49,645 nucleotides of DNA from Candidatus Protochlamydia sp. (GTDB taxonomy: Bacteria; Chlamydiota; Chlamydiia; Chlamydiales; Parachlamydiaceae). Where the stretch lies: positions 1-49,645 of the forward strand of contig JACDAQ010000027.1 in NCBI GenBank assembly GCA_013695355.1, read 5' to 3'. The translations under genes were made by a program, and so were the position numbers. Position 1 is the stretch's first letter, and every line of letters starts with the position of its first letter. Of the stretch, positions 26,530 through 35,413 are shown one piece after another. The notes under the pieces were generated by a model. That model did not search any database. It had not been told where the DNA came from and was given only the letters and a program-made list of their open reading frames with translations.

Positions 26530-27765
26530 ATGATCACCCTGATTTTTTATTTTCTTTTGTCCCACTTTGTTTCTTTTATTTGTTCGATCTTCGAAGCCGT
26601 TCTACTTTGCTGTACAAATGGCTACATCGGTTTATTGAAGAAAAAAAATCCGAAAGTCGGCTATATTTTAGAAGATCTTAAGAAGCGCATCGACCGCCCT
26701 CTAGCGGCCATATTAACTTTAAACACCACAGCCCATACCATAGGAGCTGCGGGTGTAGGCGCAAAAGTTGTCGAATTATTTGGAAATCAAGCCTTAGGGG
26801 TAGCCTCCATAGCCCTAACCCTCACTATGCTATATGTAACCGAAATGGTTCCTAAAACATTAGGCGCCCTCCACTGGAAAAAGCTTGCCCCTTTCAGCGC
26901 CTATTCTATTCGTTTCCTGATCTGGCTAACCTATCCTTTTGTGCTTTCATTTGAATATATCGCCCGTTTTTTATCACATGGCAGAGCACAGGAAAAAATT
27001 ACCGGAGAGGAAATTAAACTTATCTTGGAAGAAGGTTCCCAGGCTGGGGTTATACGTGAAGCCGAACATGATATGGTTGAAAGTATTTTTAGGCTGGGAA
27101 ACCGGCGGGTTGGAATTTTAATGATCCCCCGCATGGATATTGAATGGCTGGACCTCAATAAAACCACGGAACAATTGCGGAAGCAGGTAGATCAATCCCC
27201 CCATAATCGATTCCCTGCATGCGATGGCGAGCTAGACGAGGTCATTGGATTAGTGACAACAAAAGAAATCCTCAATGAAGTCCTGGACAAAGGAACGTTT
27301 GATTTAAAAACGCTTGTCAAACCTCCCTTGTTTGTCCCTGAAAATATGCGGGTCGTGCAGCTCCTTGATCTGTTCAAAAAAACACCAGATCACATTGCCC
27401 TGGTCACAGACGAATATGGAGGAGTCCAGGGTTTGATCACTCTTCATGATGTTTTAGAATCAATTGTAGGTGATGTTCCCTCGACATCTATTTTGCCCGA
27501 AACTCAGATCGTACAGCGCAAAGATGGTTCTTGGCTTGTCGACGGAATGTTGCCAGTGGATGAATTAAAAGAACATTTTGATATCGATGCATTACCAGAA
27601 GAGGAAAAAGGAAATTACCGTACTCTTGCAGGGTTTTGTATGAGGCAAATCGGAAGTATTCCTAATGTCGGAGATACTTTTGTTTGGAAAAAATTTAGGT
27701 TCAAGGTTGTCAAAATGAATGGACGGAGGGTGGAAAAAGTATTAATTTATTTTATACCCAAGTGA
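26530..27765 (+). CDS. CNNM/CorC (HlyC/CorC) family membrane protein with CBS pair
   Basis: This is a 411-residue inner-membrane protein. A DUF21/CNNM domain of three to four helices (residues 1-140) includes AHTIGAAGVGAK and the conserved TEMVPKTLGA. A CBS pair (about 180-310: VGILMIPRMDIEWLDL; DEYGGVQGLITLHDVLE) and a C-terminal CorC/HlyC domain (about 325-405: GSWLVDGMLPVDELKEHF; GNYRTLAGF) follow. The family transports Mg2+/Co2+ or modulates efflux; 'hemolysin' in its older name is not supported. Shine-Dalgarno is weak. The last codons (FIPK, stop) are read through a copy of repeat B: the element TATACCCAAGTGA supplies I-P-K and the TGA. The original C-terminus may therefore have been altered by insertion. 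Confidence 0.9.
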   Translation: MITLIFYFLLSHFVSFICSIFEAVLLCCTNGYIGLLKKKNPKVGYILEDLKKRIDRPLAAILTLNTTAHTIGAAGVGAKVVELFGNQALGVASIALTLTMLYVTEMVPKTLGALHWKKLAPFSAYSIRFLIWLTYPFVLSFEYIARFLSHGRAQEKITGEEIKLILEEGSQAGVIREAEHDMVESIFRLGNRRVGILMIPRMDIEWLDLNKTTEQLRKQVDQSPHNRFPACDGELDEVIGLVTTKEILNEVLDKGTFDLKTLVKPPLFVPENMRVVQLLDLFKKTPDHIALVTDEYGGVQGLITLHDVLESIVGDVPSTSILPETQIVQRKDGSWLVDGMLPVDELKEHFDIDALPEEEKGNYRTLAGFCMRQIGSIPNVGDTFVWKKFRFKVVKMNGRRVEKVLIYFIPK

Positions 27766-27800
27766 ACCCAAATTCCAATTTTTGAATTACTTTGGGTATA
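27753..27800. repeat. 48-base copy of foldback repeat B providing a stop codon
   Basis: TATACCCAAG at 27753-27762 and its near complement at 27791-27800 form a compact palindrome. The CNNM reading frame ends in the left arm (TGA at 27763-27765). It may also act as a terminator. Confidence 0.65.
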
Positions 27801-27831
27801 TTTCTTAACTGTCCTGTTCTATAACCTCATT

Positions 27832-27857
27832 CAGAACCTGTTAAAATCTATGATCAG
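27832..27857 (+). repeat. Dispersed repeat A, copy 4
   Basis: CAGAACCTGTTAAAATCTATGATCAG, similar to the other copies in AGAACCTGTT and ATCT-GATC, just before the DUF6629-like gene. Confidence 0.6.
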
Positions 27858-27874
27858 TTTCTAAGGACATTAAA

Positions 27875-28561
27875 ATGTGTTTTTCTGCTGAAGCGAGTTT
27901 TGCAGCCTCTACAATTATCGGTCTGACTGGAGTGCTCACACTCAAAAGAAATCCTTCTCGCCTCCTATTTTTCTTAGCTGCCATCCCTGTTCTTTTTGCC
28001 ATCCAACAGTTTGCCGAAGGCCTGCTTTGGCTTCAGTTAAATCACAATTGGACGCGAGACCAGTTATATAATTATGCAAAGATCATCTATTTAACTTTTG
28101 CTTTTTTAATTTGGCCTGTTTGGGTCCCTCTTTCAGTTCTAATTCCAGAAAAGACATTGTGGCGAAGAAATCTGATTTATTTAATTCTTGCATGTGGAAT
28201 TACATTATCGGCTATTAATTTATTTTTTGCCCTCAGGCAGGAAATTTCTATTCAAATTATTGGCCATAGTTTGCAATATAGCGGACGGCTCCCTTCGCAA
28301 ACATTGATCTACCCTCTTATTATCCTCCTCCCCTGTTTTATCTCAAGCTTGAAAAACATATGGATTTTCGGTTTATTGATCGCGATGAGCTATGTAACTG
28401 CCCATTATTTTTATTCGTCTGCTTTTGTTTCCGTTTGGTGCTTTTTTTCCGCTGTTGTGAGTTTAATGATTTATAAAATCATCCAGAATAATTCATTGGC
28501 TTTAGAAGAAAATATTTGCGCTCCCATTAAAGTTCCAACAAATAATACAACAAAAAATTAG
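27875..28561 (+). CDS. DUF6629-like multi-pass membrane protein
   Basis: The 228-residue product opens with MCFSAEASFAASTIIG, the signature start of a small bacterial membrane protein family (DUF6629, as I recall it). I count six or seven hydrophobic segments, including LLFFLAAIPVLFAIQQFAEGL and IIYLTFAFLIWPVWVPLSVL. The function is unknown. AAGGA lies 7 bases before the ATG. The next gene starts 27 bases after its stop, so the two are likely cotranscribed. Confidence 0.75.
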   Translation: MCFSAEASFAASTIIGLTGVLTLKRNPSRLLFFLAAIPVLFAIQQFAEGLLWLQLNHNWTRDQLYNYAKIIYLTFAFLIWPVWVPLSVLIPEKTLWRRNLIYLILACGITLSAINLFFALRQEISIQIIGHSLQYSGRLPSQTLIYPLIILLPCFISSLKNIWIFGLLIAMSYVTAHYFYSSAFVSVWCFFSAVVSLMIYKIIQNNSLALEENICAPIKVPTNNTTKN

Positions 28562-28588
28562 TTATATATTCAATTTTTGAGGGAATGT

Positions 28589-30331
28589 ATGTCAAAAAAT
28601 TATTCAATGAAATGGGATTTAAACTCTTTGCAGGGAAGCCATTTTCCTGACCTTAAGGAAGCTTTAAAAATCCTTCAGCTAGACTGTGACGCCCTCGCCG
28701 TGCAACCTTCCCTTCCTTCTTTTACAGAGATCCAAAACCTTAGCGCCCGCTGCCTGGAATTTGAAAATCTTATCCTTGCTTATCTCTCCCAGGATGTCAA
28801 TGATCAAACTGCCATGCAGCTCCAGGCACAGGCGGCCTCGGTCCGCTCAACCCTAGAAACGAATTTCTCCCATTTGAATGCACAGCTGGCCCTTTTAAGC
28901 GAAGATGAGTTTAAAGTATTGGTAGAAAATCCCCTGCTTGAGCCCATCGCTTACATTTTAAAGGAAAAGCGGAGTTGGTCTCATGAACAGCTGCCTTTGG
29001 AGCAAGAAAAAATTGTGAATAGTCTCACCATCAATGGATATCAAGCCTGGAATGAACTTTATAGCGAATTGATGGGTAGGCTTTCTATCCCAATAAATGC
29101 AGGTCCCGATGTTAAAAAAGTATCAGTAGGGCAGGCGGAAAATTTTTTATCACACCCCGACCGTAAAGTGCGGCAAGCGATGTTCAAACAATGTGATACT
29201 ACCTGGAAGGAGCATGAAAATACATTCGGACTAATCCTGAATAATCTATCAGGTTTCAGACTTCAGTTATATAAGGCCAGGAAGTGGAACTCTTTTATGA
29301 AAGAACCCCTTCAATGTAACAGGATGCAGGAAAAAACTCTTGATACAATGTGGAACGTAGTAGAGGGGCGTAAAGAGCTGCTCAAAAGTTATCTTCTAAA
29401 AAAGGCAGAGCTGCTCAATCTTCCCAAACTTTCCTGGTTTGATATTGATTCCCCATTGAGTCACGCCCAGCACCCTTTTCTACCTTATCAGGAGGCTGCC
29501 AACCTCATCATCAGGGAATTCAGAGCTTTCAGTCCGCATATGGGCGCTTTTGCCGAAAAAGCCTTCCAAGAAAAATGGATTGAAGCTGAAGACAGGGAAG
29601 GGAAAAGGCCGGGAGGATATTGCGCTCATTTTCCTTTGAGCCGGCAAAGTCGTATTTTTATGACTTATAGCGGTTCAATGACAAATCTTTTTACGTTAGC
29701 GCATGAATTAGGGCATGCCTATCACAATTTTGTTGTCGATCCATTACCCGGGTTGGCGCAGGATTATAAAATGAATGTGGCCGAAACAGCCTCCACGCTG
29801 GCCGAAGCCATCATCATTGATTCTTTAATTCAAAATGCTCCAAATGATCAGGCCAAACAAATTTTACTAGACTATAAAATCCAACGCTCCGTGATGTTCT
29901 GTATGAATATTCATGCCCGTTTTCTTTTTGAAAAGAACTTTTACGAAGAAAGAATAAAAGGCTTTGTCCTCCCTTCCACCCTCAATCACTTAATGGAAAA
30001 GGCGCAAAAAATAGCTTTTTGCGAAGCATTGGGAGAGTGGCATCCTTATTTTTGGATAAGCAAACAGCATTTTTATTTCACTGAGGTTCCCTTTTACAAT
30101 TTTCCTTATACCTTTGGCTATTTGTTTAGTTTAGGGGTTTACACCCATCTCAAGCAAAAGGGCCCTAATGCCTTCCATTCTTATGATGCACTGTTAGCTG
30201 ATACGGGTAGGATGGCAACCGAAGGACTGGCTCGGAAACATCTGAATGTTAATCTTGAAGAGCCAGGCTTTTGGGAAATGACAATGAGCGCCATTGAAAA
30301 GGATATAGAGGAGCTACTCCTTCTGATGTGA
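28589..30331 (+). CDS. Oligoendopeptidase F-type M3 metallopeptidase
   Basis: From the ATG at 28589 (AGGGA upstream; the frame also has a TTG at 28577) the product is 580 residues. The zinc site HELGHAYH is at 372-379 (His372, Glu373, His376), with the third ligand probably in the downstream NVAETASTLAEA. Other M3B features are the N-terminal helical domain and GYLFSLGVYTHLKQKG near the C-terminus. Oligoendopeptidase F cleaves short cytoplasmic peptides of about 7-17 residues. In a host-dependent bacterium it would recycle peptides. Length and motifs are normal for PepF-type enzymes. Confidence 0.92.
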   Translation: MSKNYSMKWDLNSLQGSHFPDLKEALKILQLDCDALAVQPSLPSFTEIQNLSARCLEFENLILAYLSQDVNDQTAMQLQAQAASVRSTLETNFSHLNAQLALLSEDEFKVLVENPLLEPIAYILKEKRSWSHEQLPLEQEKIVNSLTINGYQAWNELYSELMGRLSIPINAGPDVKKVSVGQAENFLSHPDRKVRQAMFKQCDTTWKEHENTFGLILNNLSGFRLQLYKARKWNSFMKEPLQCNRMQEKTLDTMWNVVEGRKELLKSYLLKKAELLNLPKLSWFDIDSPLSHAQHPFLPYQEAANLIIREFRAFSPHMGAFAEKAFQEKWIEAEDREGKRPGGYCAHFPLSRQSRIFMTYSGSMTNLFTLAHELGHAYHNFVVDPLPGLAQDYKMNVAETASTLAEAIIIDSLIQNAPNDQAKQILLDYKIQRSVMFCMNIHARFLFEKNFYEERIKGFVLPSTLNHLMEKAQKIAFCEALGEWHPYFWISKQHFYFTEVPFYNFPYTFGYLFSLGVYTHLKQKGPNAFHSYDALLADTGRMATEGLARKHLNVNLEEPGFWEMTMSAIEKDIEELLLLM

Positions 30332-30336
30332 GACTT

Positions 30337-30370
30337 TAGAACCTGTTCAATATCTTTGATCAGGTTCCTA
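30337..30370. repeat. Dispersed repeat A, copy 5, as a hairpin between convergent genes
   Basis: TAGAACCTGTTCAATATCTT then TGATCAGGTTCCTA. GAACCTG (30339-30345) pairs with CAGGTTC (30361-30367). The stop codon (CTA on plus, TAG on minus) of the hemolysin III gene at 30368-30370 is part of the repeat. Confidence 0.65.
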
Positions 30371-31057
30371 CAAGTAGAGTAAAATGGCAATATAATGGCA
30401 AGCGCTACCACCCATGACGAATAAATGCCATATGGCATGATAAAAACGTTTATAGTCCAATACATAAAAGATAACGCCGCCTGTATAAAAAAGGCCCCCT
30501 GCAAAAAGCCAGTATAACGCTTCTGTTGTGAGCGAGTTAATCAGAGGCTCTATGGCAATGAGGACCAGCCAACCCATTGCCAAATAAATAAACGTCGAAA
30601 TATGCTTAAAACGATGGATATAGAAAGTCTTAAAAAGAATCCCTAAAAAAGCCAAGCTCCATACTATGCTTAGCAGTAGCCATCCCCAAAAGCCTTTTAA
30701 TGCGATCATTGTAAAGGGTGTATAAGATCCGGCTATTAAAAAATAAATTGCACAATGATCTATCTTTTGAAAGAGCTGCTTTAGGGTTGGTTGCTTCAAG
30801 CAATGATAAAGCGTTGAAGCAAAATAAAGGAATACAAGGGTGCTTCCATAAATACAGACAGAAGCCAATTTCCAATGATCTCCGCTTGAAAGCGGAGCTA
30901 TAATCAGAAAAATTAAGCCAATGAAACTTAAAAATAACCCTATACCATGTGTCAAAGTATTAGCCCATTCATCCTGAAGAACCAAACCTTGCTCCCATCC
31001 CGAGCTGCTTAAAGGCAAGGGTGTGTGAGGAAAAGAATCGTTATTAATATTTTGCAT
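30368..31057 (-). CDS. Hemolysin III family (YqfA/PAQR-type) membrane protein
   Basis: This 229-residue protein has seven hydrophobic helices. PAQR-family metal-site residues appear as DEWANTLTHGIG (about residues 30-41), STLYHCLKQ, FQKIDHCAIYFLIAGSYTPF and FYHAIWHLFVMGGSACHY (C-terminal His). The order and spacing are those of bacterial HlyIII proteins; eukaryotic relatives are adiponectin receptors and some have ceramidase activity. The biochemical role in bacteria is unclear. The stop lies in repeat A. A possible AAAAGGG Shine-Dalgarno precedes the ATG. Confidence 0.9.
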   Translation of the reverse strand: MQNINNDSFPHTPLPLSSSGWEQGLVLQDEWANTLTHGIGLFLSFIGLIFLIIAPLSSGDHWKLASVCIYGSTLVFLYFASTLYHCLKQPTLKQLFQKIDHCAIYFLIAGSYTPFTMIALKGFWGWLLLSIVWSLAFLGILFKTFYIHRFKHISTFIYLAMGWLVLIAIEPLINSLTTEALYWLFAGGLFYTGGVIFYVLDYKRFYHAIWHLFVMGGSACHYIAILLYL

Positions 31058-31455
31058 TTAAGCCCTTTTAACTTCTCTGAATCTTTATAAATGTTATTGT
31101 TGCATCTTAAGCTATTTTTTGTAGAGTATGAAAATGAAATTTTTTTCTTTTACTCGCATTAAGGTGGACTTTGCCATAAATAGCAACAAAGAAAAAAATT
31201 CCATTAGTGCAGCCTTAGCATGACCTCTTGGCCCCCACTATTCGCTCTTAAGGTTGCGGGTCGATTTTCTTCAATATTATAGAAATCACGTGGTCCCAAA
31301 TAGACAGATTCATTTTTTAAAACGCACAAAAACCTCCAAATAGCGATTTTCGAACTAATTAATTAGGTAACTCAATTAATTATTATACAATTAAATAAAA
31401 TATTAGGTAAATATTGATAAAATAATGAATAATTAAAAAATAGTATTAATTTAAT
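31058..31455. other. Spacer with a possible decayed coding fragment
   Basis: About 400 bases between two minus-strand genes. On the minus strand a frame of about 50 codons runs through roughly 31205-31365 (containing VYLGPRDFYNIEE, ending RLH-stop) with no start codon and no similarity I recognise. It may be the remnant of a lost gene or chance. The right end, near 31380-31440, is extremely AT-rich. Confidence 0.3.
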
Positions 31456-33624
31456 CTATGCAGGTTTTCTTTGATGAAAGGCTGCCACTAAGCGTATTTC
31501 ATCATAGGTGATTCCCTCGGGAACAAGTTCTTTAATAGGTGCTAATTTTTCTACACCTACTTTGGCTATGACTCGCCTAATCGACTGTTGCGCCTCTAAC
31601 GTTACGAGCTCTGCTATATTGATATCCACCCCTTGCTGGATGGCTTCTATAAGATGTGAATAAACGGTACTGCGGGCCAACTCCCTTTTTTTCATAATGA
31701 TTTCGATACTCTCGCCTAATTGAAAAAGGGAGACAGTCAATTCTCTTGATTGAGACCGCTTAAGGTGCGTAGCTTCGGTCCGAAGAGAAGCCGCCGCAGA
31801 CCGAATCGCAGGTTTCTCCGATGCAAATTGTGATACCGTTGCTAGGCATTGGGGACCGTACTTAATCCATTTAATAGGACCGAGACCATTGACTTTTATA
31901 AAATCTTGTTCGCTCAAAGGAAAGACAGTCGCCATTTCCTGTATTGAACGATCGCTAAACACCACAAAAGGAGGTACTTTTTCAGCTGTCGCCAGCTTGG
32001 TCCGAAGCTCTTTTAAGGCCTGATAGAGTGGTTCGTGATAATAAAAAATTTGCTGTTCGCGGGCTTTTTGAGAAGGCTTTGTTTTTTTATCAATAAAAAT
32101 CTTCTTTTTAAAAAAAACCTTAGTTTGTTCCTTGATGACTGAGCCTGATCTCTCCGTCCATTTTAAAATAGGATATTCTCCTTCCGTCCTTTCTAGAAAG
32201 TCCAAATGGACTAGAGATTCGATGTAATAGCGCAGTTCTTCCAGTGAGAGGTCGGCTAAAATTCCAAAAGTTGATAAAGTATGGAAATTTCTTTGGGTAA
32301 GCGCCTGGCTGTTTGAGCCCCTTAGGACATCAATCACCATGCGGAGTCCGACCTGCTGCTTAAGGCGAAAAACGCAAGAGAGTATTTTTTGAGACATAAT
32401 AGTCCCGTCAATTTGATTATCTTCTTCCATGCAGTTATCACAAGCCCCGCACAACTGCTGAAAGGAACTTTCTCCAAAATAGCTTAATATTTCTTTTCTT
32501 CTGCAATCCAAAGAAGTGCACAAACGATAAAGCTGGTCTGTTTTTCGTTTCATTTCCTTTTGAATGACAGGATCCTGAAGATCCTCTGCAAATGACTTAT
32601 AAAGAATAAGGTCTTGGATGCCATAAAGCATCAGGCAGTCGGCTGGAAGGCCGTCTCTTCCTGCCCGTCCGATTTCCTGATAATATTGCTCAATGGTACG
32701 GGGCATATCAAGGTGGACAATAAACCTGACATCAGGCTTATGCACACCCATTCCGAAAGCTACCGTCGCAACCATCACATTCACCTGATCATAAATAAAT
32801 GCATGTTGCGATGCGGACCTTTCCTGGTCAGACAATCCGGCATGATAGCGCCCTACCTTGAAACCTGCTGCCTGAAGGGAAGCATAAGTGGACTCAACTC
32901 CCTTTCGCGTAGAGGAATAAATAATGCCTGATTGACCTGGGCGCTCTTCCAAAAAAAGCATCAATTGCTTTTCCGATCGAACTTTCGGATGGATGGACAA
33001 GGTTAAATTTGGCCGGTCGAAGCTCCCTTTGATAATCAAAGGATTTCGCATATTTAATTGAGAAATGAGGTCTTTTTCAACTTCTCTAGTTGCCGTTGCA
33101 GTCAGTGCAATAACAGCTTTGTCAGGAAATGTTTTTTTTAAAATAGCAAGATTACGGTATTCCTGACGGAACGAATGCCCCCATTGCGAAATGCAGTGCG
33201 CCTCATCAATTACAAAAAAAGAGAGTGGTACTTCTTTTAACCTGTTTAAAAAATTTACTTCGGTTAAACGCTCCGGAGCAACGTAGATGAGCTTATAAGT
33301 ATGTAAGTATTCCATTACCTGTCTCAACTCCTGCGGATGCAGGCTGCTGTTGATAAAGGCTGCAGAAATTCCATTTTTATATAACGAAACGACTTGGTCT
33401 TGCATTAGAGAAATCAGGGGCGAAACCACAATGGCCGTCCCTTCCATCAATAAAGCTGGAAGTTGATAGCACAAAGACTTCCCCGCTCCTGTCGGAAGAA
33501 TAGCTACCACATCTTTCTGACTTAAAACTCCCTGGATAATCTCTTTCTGATAATCCCGAAAGGAATTATATCCAAAAAACTCCTTTAATTTTTCTTCTAA
33601 TTCGACTGATTTTAGCAACTTCAA
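31456..33624 (-). CDS. recQ: RecQ family ATP-dependent DNA helicase
   Basis: The 722-residue protein carries all RecQ parts. Walker A is ILPTGAGKS (about 42-50), DEAH is in IDEAHCISQWGHSFRQEYR, and the second lobe has SDQERSASQHAF and QEIGRAGRDG. The RQC zinc cluster is visible as CRRKEIL and CGACDNC. An HRDC domain follows (FVVFSDRSIQEMAT; VNGLGPIKW), then a C-terminal helix-turn-helix like those of long RecQs (ARSTVYSHLIEAIQQGVDIN). It is 3'-5' helicase for recombination and fork repair. It must start at a TTG (33622-33624, or 33616-33618), since an in-frame stop lies just upstream. The upstream small gene ends 7 bases away, so translation is likely coupled. Confidence 0.93.
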   Translation of the reverse strand: MKLLKSVELEEKLKEFFGYNSFRDYQKEIIQGVLSQKDVVAILPTGAGKSLCYQLPALLMEGTAIVVSPLISLMQDQVVSLYKNGISAAFINSSLHPQELRQVMEYLHTYKLIYVAPERLTEVNFLNRLKEVPLSFFVIDEAHCISQWGHSFRQEYRNLAILKKTFPDKAVIALTATATREVEKDLISQLNMRNPLIIKGSFDRPNLTLSIHPKVRSEKQLMLFLEERPGQSGIIYSSTRKGVESTYASLQAAGFKVGRYHAGLSDQERSASQHAFIYDQVNVMVATVAFGMGVHKPDVRFIVHLDMPRTIEQYYQEIGRAGRDGLPADCLMLYGIQDLILYKSFAEDLQDPVIQKEMKRKTDQLYRLCTSLDCRRKEILSYFGESSFQQLCGACDNCMEEDNQIDGTIMSQKILSCVFRLKQQVGLRMVIDVLRGSNSQALTQRNFHTLSTFGILADLSLEELRYYIESLVHLDFLERTEGEYPILKWTERSGSVIKEQTKVFFKKKIFIDKKTKPSQKAREQQIFYYHEPLYQALKELRTKLATAEKVPPFVVFSDRSIQEMATVFPLSEQDFIKVNGLGPIKWIKYGPQCLATVSQFASEKPAIRSAAASLRTEATHLKRSQSRELTVSLFQLGESIEIIMKKRELARSTVYSHLIEAIQQGVDINIAELVTLEAQQSIRRVIAKVGVEKLAPIKELVPEGITYDEIRLVAAFHQRKPA

Positions 33625-33631
33625 ACCTCAT

Positions 33632-33853
33632 TTAAAGCCAAAAGCGCCCCATCCCCAGCATTTCCTTTGCGGGCACATGGTTATTGGATGAAGAAATTTT
33701 ACCTGCAATCTGCAAATAAATCTCTCTTAAAAAATCATAAGCTTTACCAGCCCATTCTGCTAAGGTTGAGAAGGTATCAGGCAAAAAAGTATAAATCAGA
33801 AAAAATAAGAGGCCAAAGAGAAAAAAGTTTAATAAAAATCGAAACAATAACAT
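33632..33853 (-). CDS. Small single-pass membrane protein upstream of recQ
   Basis: The 73-residue product starts at the ATG at 33853 (GGAGG 6 bases upstream), 13 codons into a longer frame. One strong hydrophobic segment occupies about residues 2-27 (LLFRFLLNFFLFGLLFFLIY); the rest is charged. No homologue is recognised. The Shine-Dalgarno and the tight spacing to recQ support a real gene. Confidence 0.6.
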   Translation of the reverse strand: MLLFRFLLNFFLFGLLFFLIYTFLPDTFSTLAEWAGKAYDFLREIYLQIAGKISSSNNHVPAKEMLGMGRFWL

Positions 33854-34009
33854 AAAAACCTCCGAGAAACTTAGCTTAGTCAAAATTGCCATTATTAGGC
33901 ATAAAATTATTATATACTAAATTAAATTTAAAAATAAATGAATCATTTTTTTGAAGATATTATATTCAATTGAAAAGAAGGTGAGTTGAATTGGGAGTAA
34001 AAATTATGT

Positions 34010-34043
34010 GTGTGTACTTGGTGCTCTTACACAAAGTACACAC
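34010..34043. terminator. Hairpin downstream of the minus-strand 34052 gene
   Basis: GTGTGTACTT (34010-34019) pairs with AAGTACACAC (34034-34043) across a 14-base loop, 8 bases beyond the stop of the preceding minus-strand gene. On the minus strand it is followed by a T-rich stretch (ATAATTTTTAC), a fair terminator. Confidence 0.6.
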
Positions 34044-34051
34044 GTTAAGTG

Positions 34052-35098
34052 TTAGTTTATATTTGGTATGCGTGTTTTTTGCTCATTATAATATAAAGCG
34101 GCCAATCTCACACTGAATGCCAGACTAAGTAAGGCAAAGGGAGATGCGGTGGACGAGCCTAATCTAAATAGATTTAGGGCACTTAAAGTAATTAAATTGG
34201 CTAAGATAGCAAGGGCATCCACTTGCATTTTTTTTGAAAGATAAAACTGGATTTCCTTAAAAGTTCTTGTGATCCGAACCTGCTGGTCTAAAGAAATTGG
34301 ACTTTGAGGGTTTGCTTCTAGCAATACTAAAAGCGCTTCAAGTTCTTTGACTGCATCTTGTGAAACTGCCCGAAGTAGCGAGGCTTTATTTTTTTCTTTT
34401 AGGTTTTTTATGGTGTTTTGGTCAATTCCCGTCAATTCATCCTGAGGAATGCGTAACAGCGTTTTTAACTCCTTATCTATCATTAAAATTCTTTCCAAGA
34501 ATGATTGTAGTTCGGCCCTATCAAAATTTACTTCTTGATTGACTTTCAAATTTATATTTCGAAAGAGGTTCAAAGATTTCCCAATTTGTATAGTTCTGGA
34601 GATCGTCCCCAGGCTAGACATGGTAAATCCAAGCGGAAGCCCAAGAGTAGAAAAAGCCTCGATCGGCTTCAAAGAAGAAACAGTTAGACTTGCATTGATA
34701 AAAGTTGTTAAGGAATCAACTATTTCTGCAGTAGTTATTGTCAGTGAGAGGGCCCCGAACGCAGTTCCCTCCCAGTCCTTTAATGATAGGCTGTTTAAAG
34801 ATTTTGCGATGATTGAACTTAAATCGACTAAACTGAAAGGCACTCCAAAAATCGAAAGCAATTTCATTTTAATTGCGGCTTCTTTCAAAGTATCGGGAAA
34901 ACCTTTTCCTGTTGAAGCCATAACATAATGATTTCTTGCAGCCGTGTTTAACATATTGCGAGTTAAAAGAGATACTTTTCCCAGGTAACTCCAGGCATGC
35001 TCGCATTTAGAATAAGTTAGGGCTCGAAAGGGACTGGATGATGATAATTCAAAAGATTGCCCTGGAAAATTTATTCCTGTGTTGGTTGTTGCGCTCAT
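34052..35098 (-). CDS. Hypothetical membrane-associated protein, chlamydia-type
   Basis: The 348-residue product has a Ser/Thr/Asn-rich N-terminus (SATTNTGINFPGQSFELSSS), which is compatible with a T3S signal but not diagnostic. Moderately hydrophobic stretches lie at about 110-140, 150-175 and 300-330 (LAILANLITLSALNLF, FALLSLAFSVRLAALY). A charged helical part occupies 185-290. I do not recognise the family. TAGGAG precedes the ATG. It is isolated between spacers. An inclusion- or envelope-associated protein is a guess. Confidence 0.55.
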   Translation of the reverse strand: MSATTNTGINFPGQSFELSSSSPFRALTYSKCEHAWSYLGKVSLLTRNMLNTAARNHYVMASTGKGFPDTLKEAAIKMKLLSIFGVPFSLVDLSSIIAKSLNSLSLKDWEGTAFGALSLTITTAEIVDSLTTFINASLTVSSLKPIEAFSTLGLPLGFTMSSLGTISRTIQIGKSLNLFRNINLKVNQEVNFDRAELQSFLERILMIDKELKTLLRIPQDELTGIDQNTIKNLKEKNKASLLRAVSQDAVKELEALLVLLEANPQSPISLDQQVRITRTFKEIQFYLSKKMQVDALAILANLITLSALNLFRLGSSTASPFALLSLAFSVRLAALYYNEQKTRIPNIN

Positions 35099-35413
35099 TG
35101 CTACTCCTAATAGATGTTTTAAAAAAAATTTATTTAATAATAATGACGAGATTAAATTTAAAAAATTAATGATAAAGCGTCAATTTCATAACACAATATC
35201 AAACAATAGCTACAATCTACTACACATGTAGTTTTTTAACAACAACAATCGAAAAAATTACAATTTAATATGCCGTTTATCCAATTGATCCTGTGAAAGT
35301 TAGATTTTATTATCGTTGATTGTGAGAGTCCTTCAATTTTTAAAATAAGTACAGTCGTTTTCAATAATTCGTAAATATGATAAATAAAAAAAATACCACC
35401 ACAATAAGTAAAC
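35099..35413. other. AT-rich divergent spacer, nothing seen
   Basis: Divergent spacer of about 315 bases between the 34052 and 35414 genes, with no reading frame or repeat I can support. Confidence 0.4.

Noticed and set aside
26530-27765. Reading the CNNM and hemolysin III genes as true haemolysins
   Set aside because: The names are historical; both families are membrane proteins linked to metal transport or PAQR-type activity.
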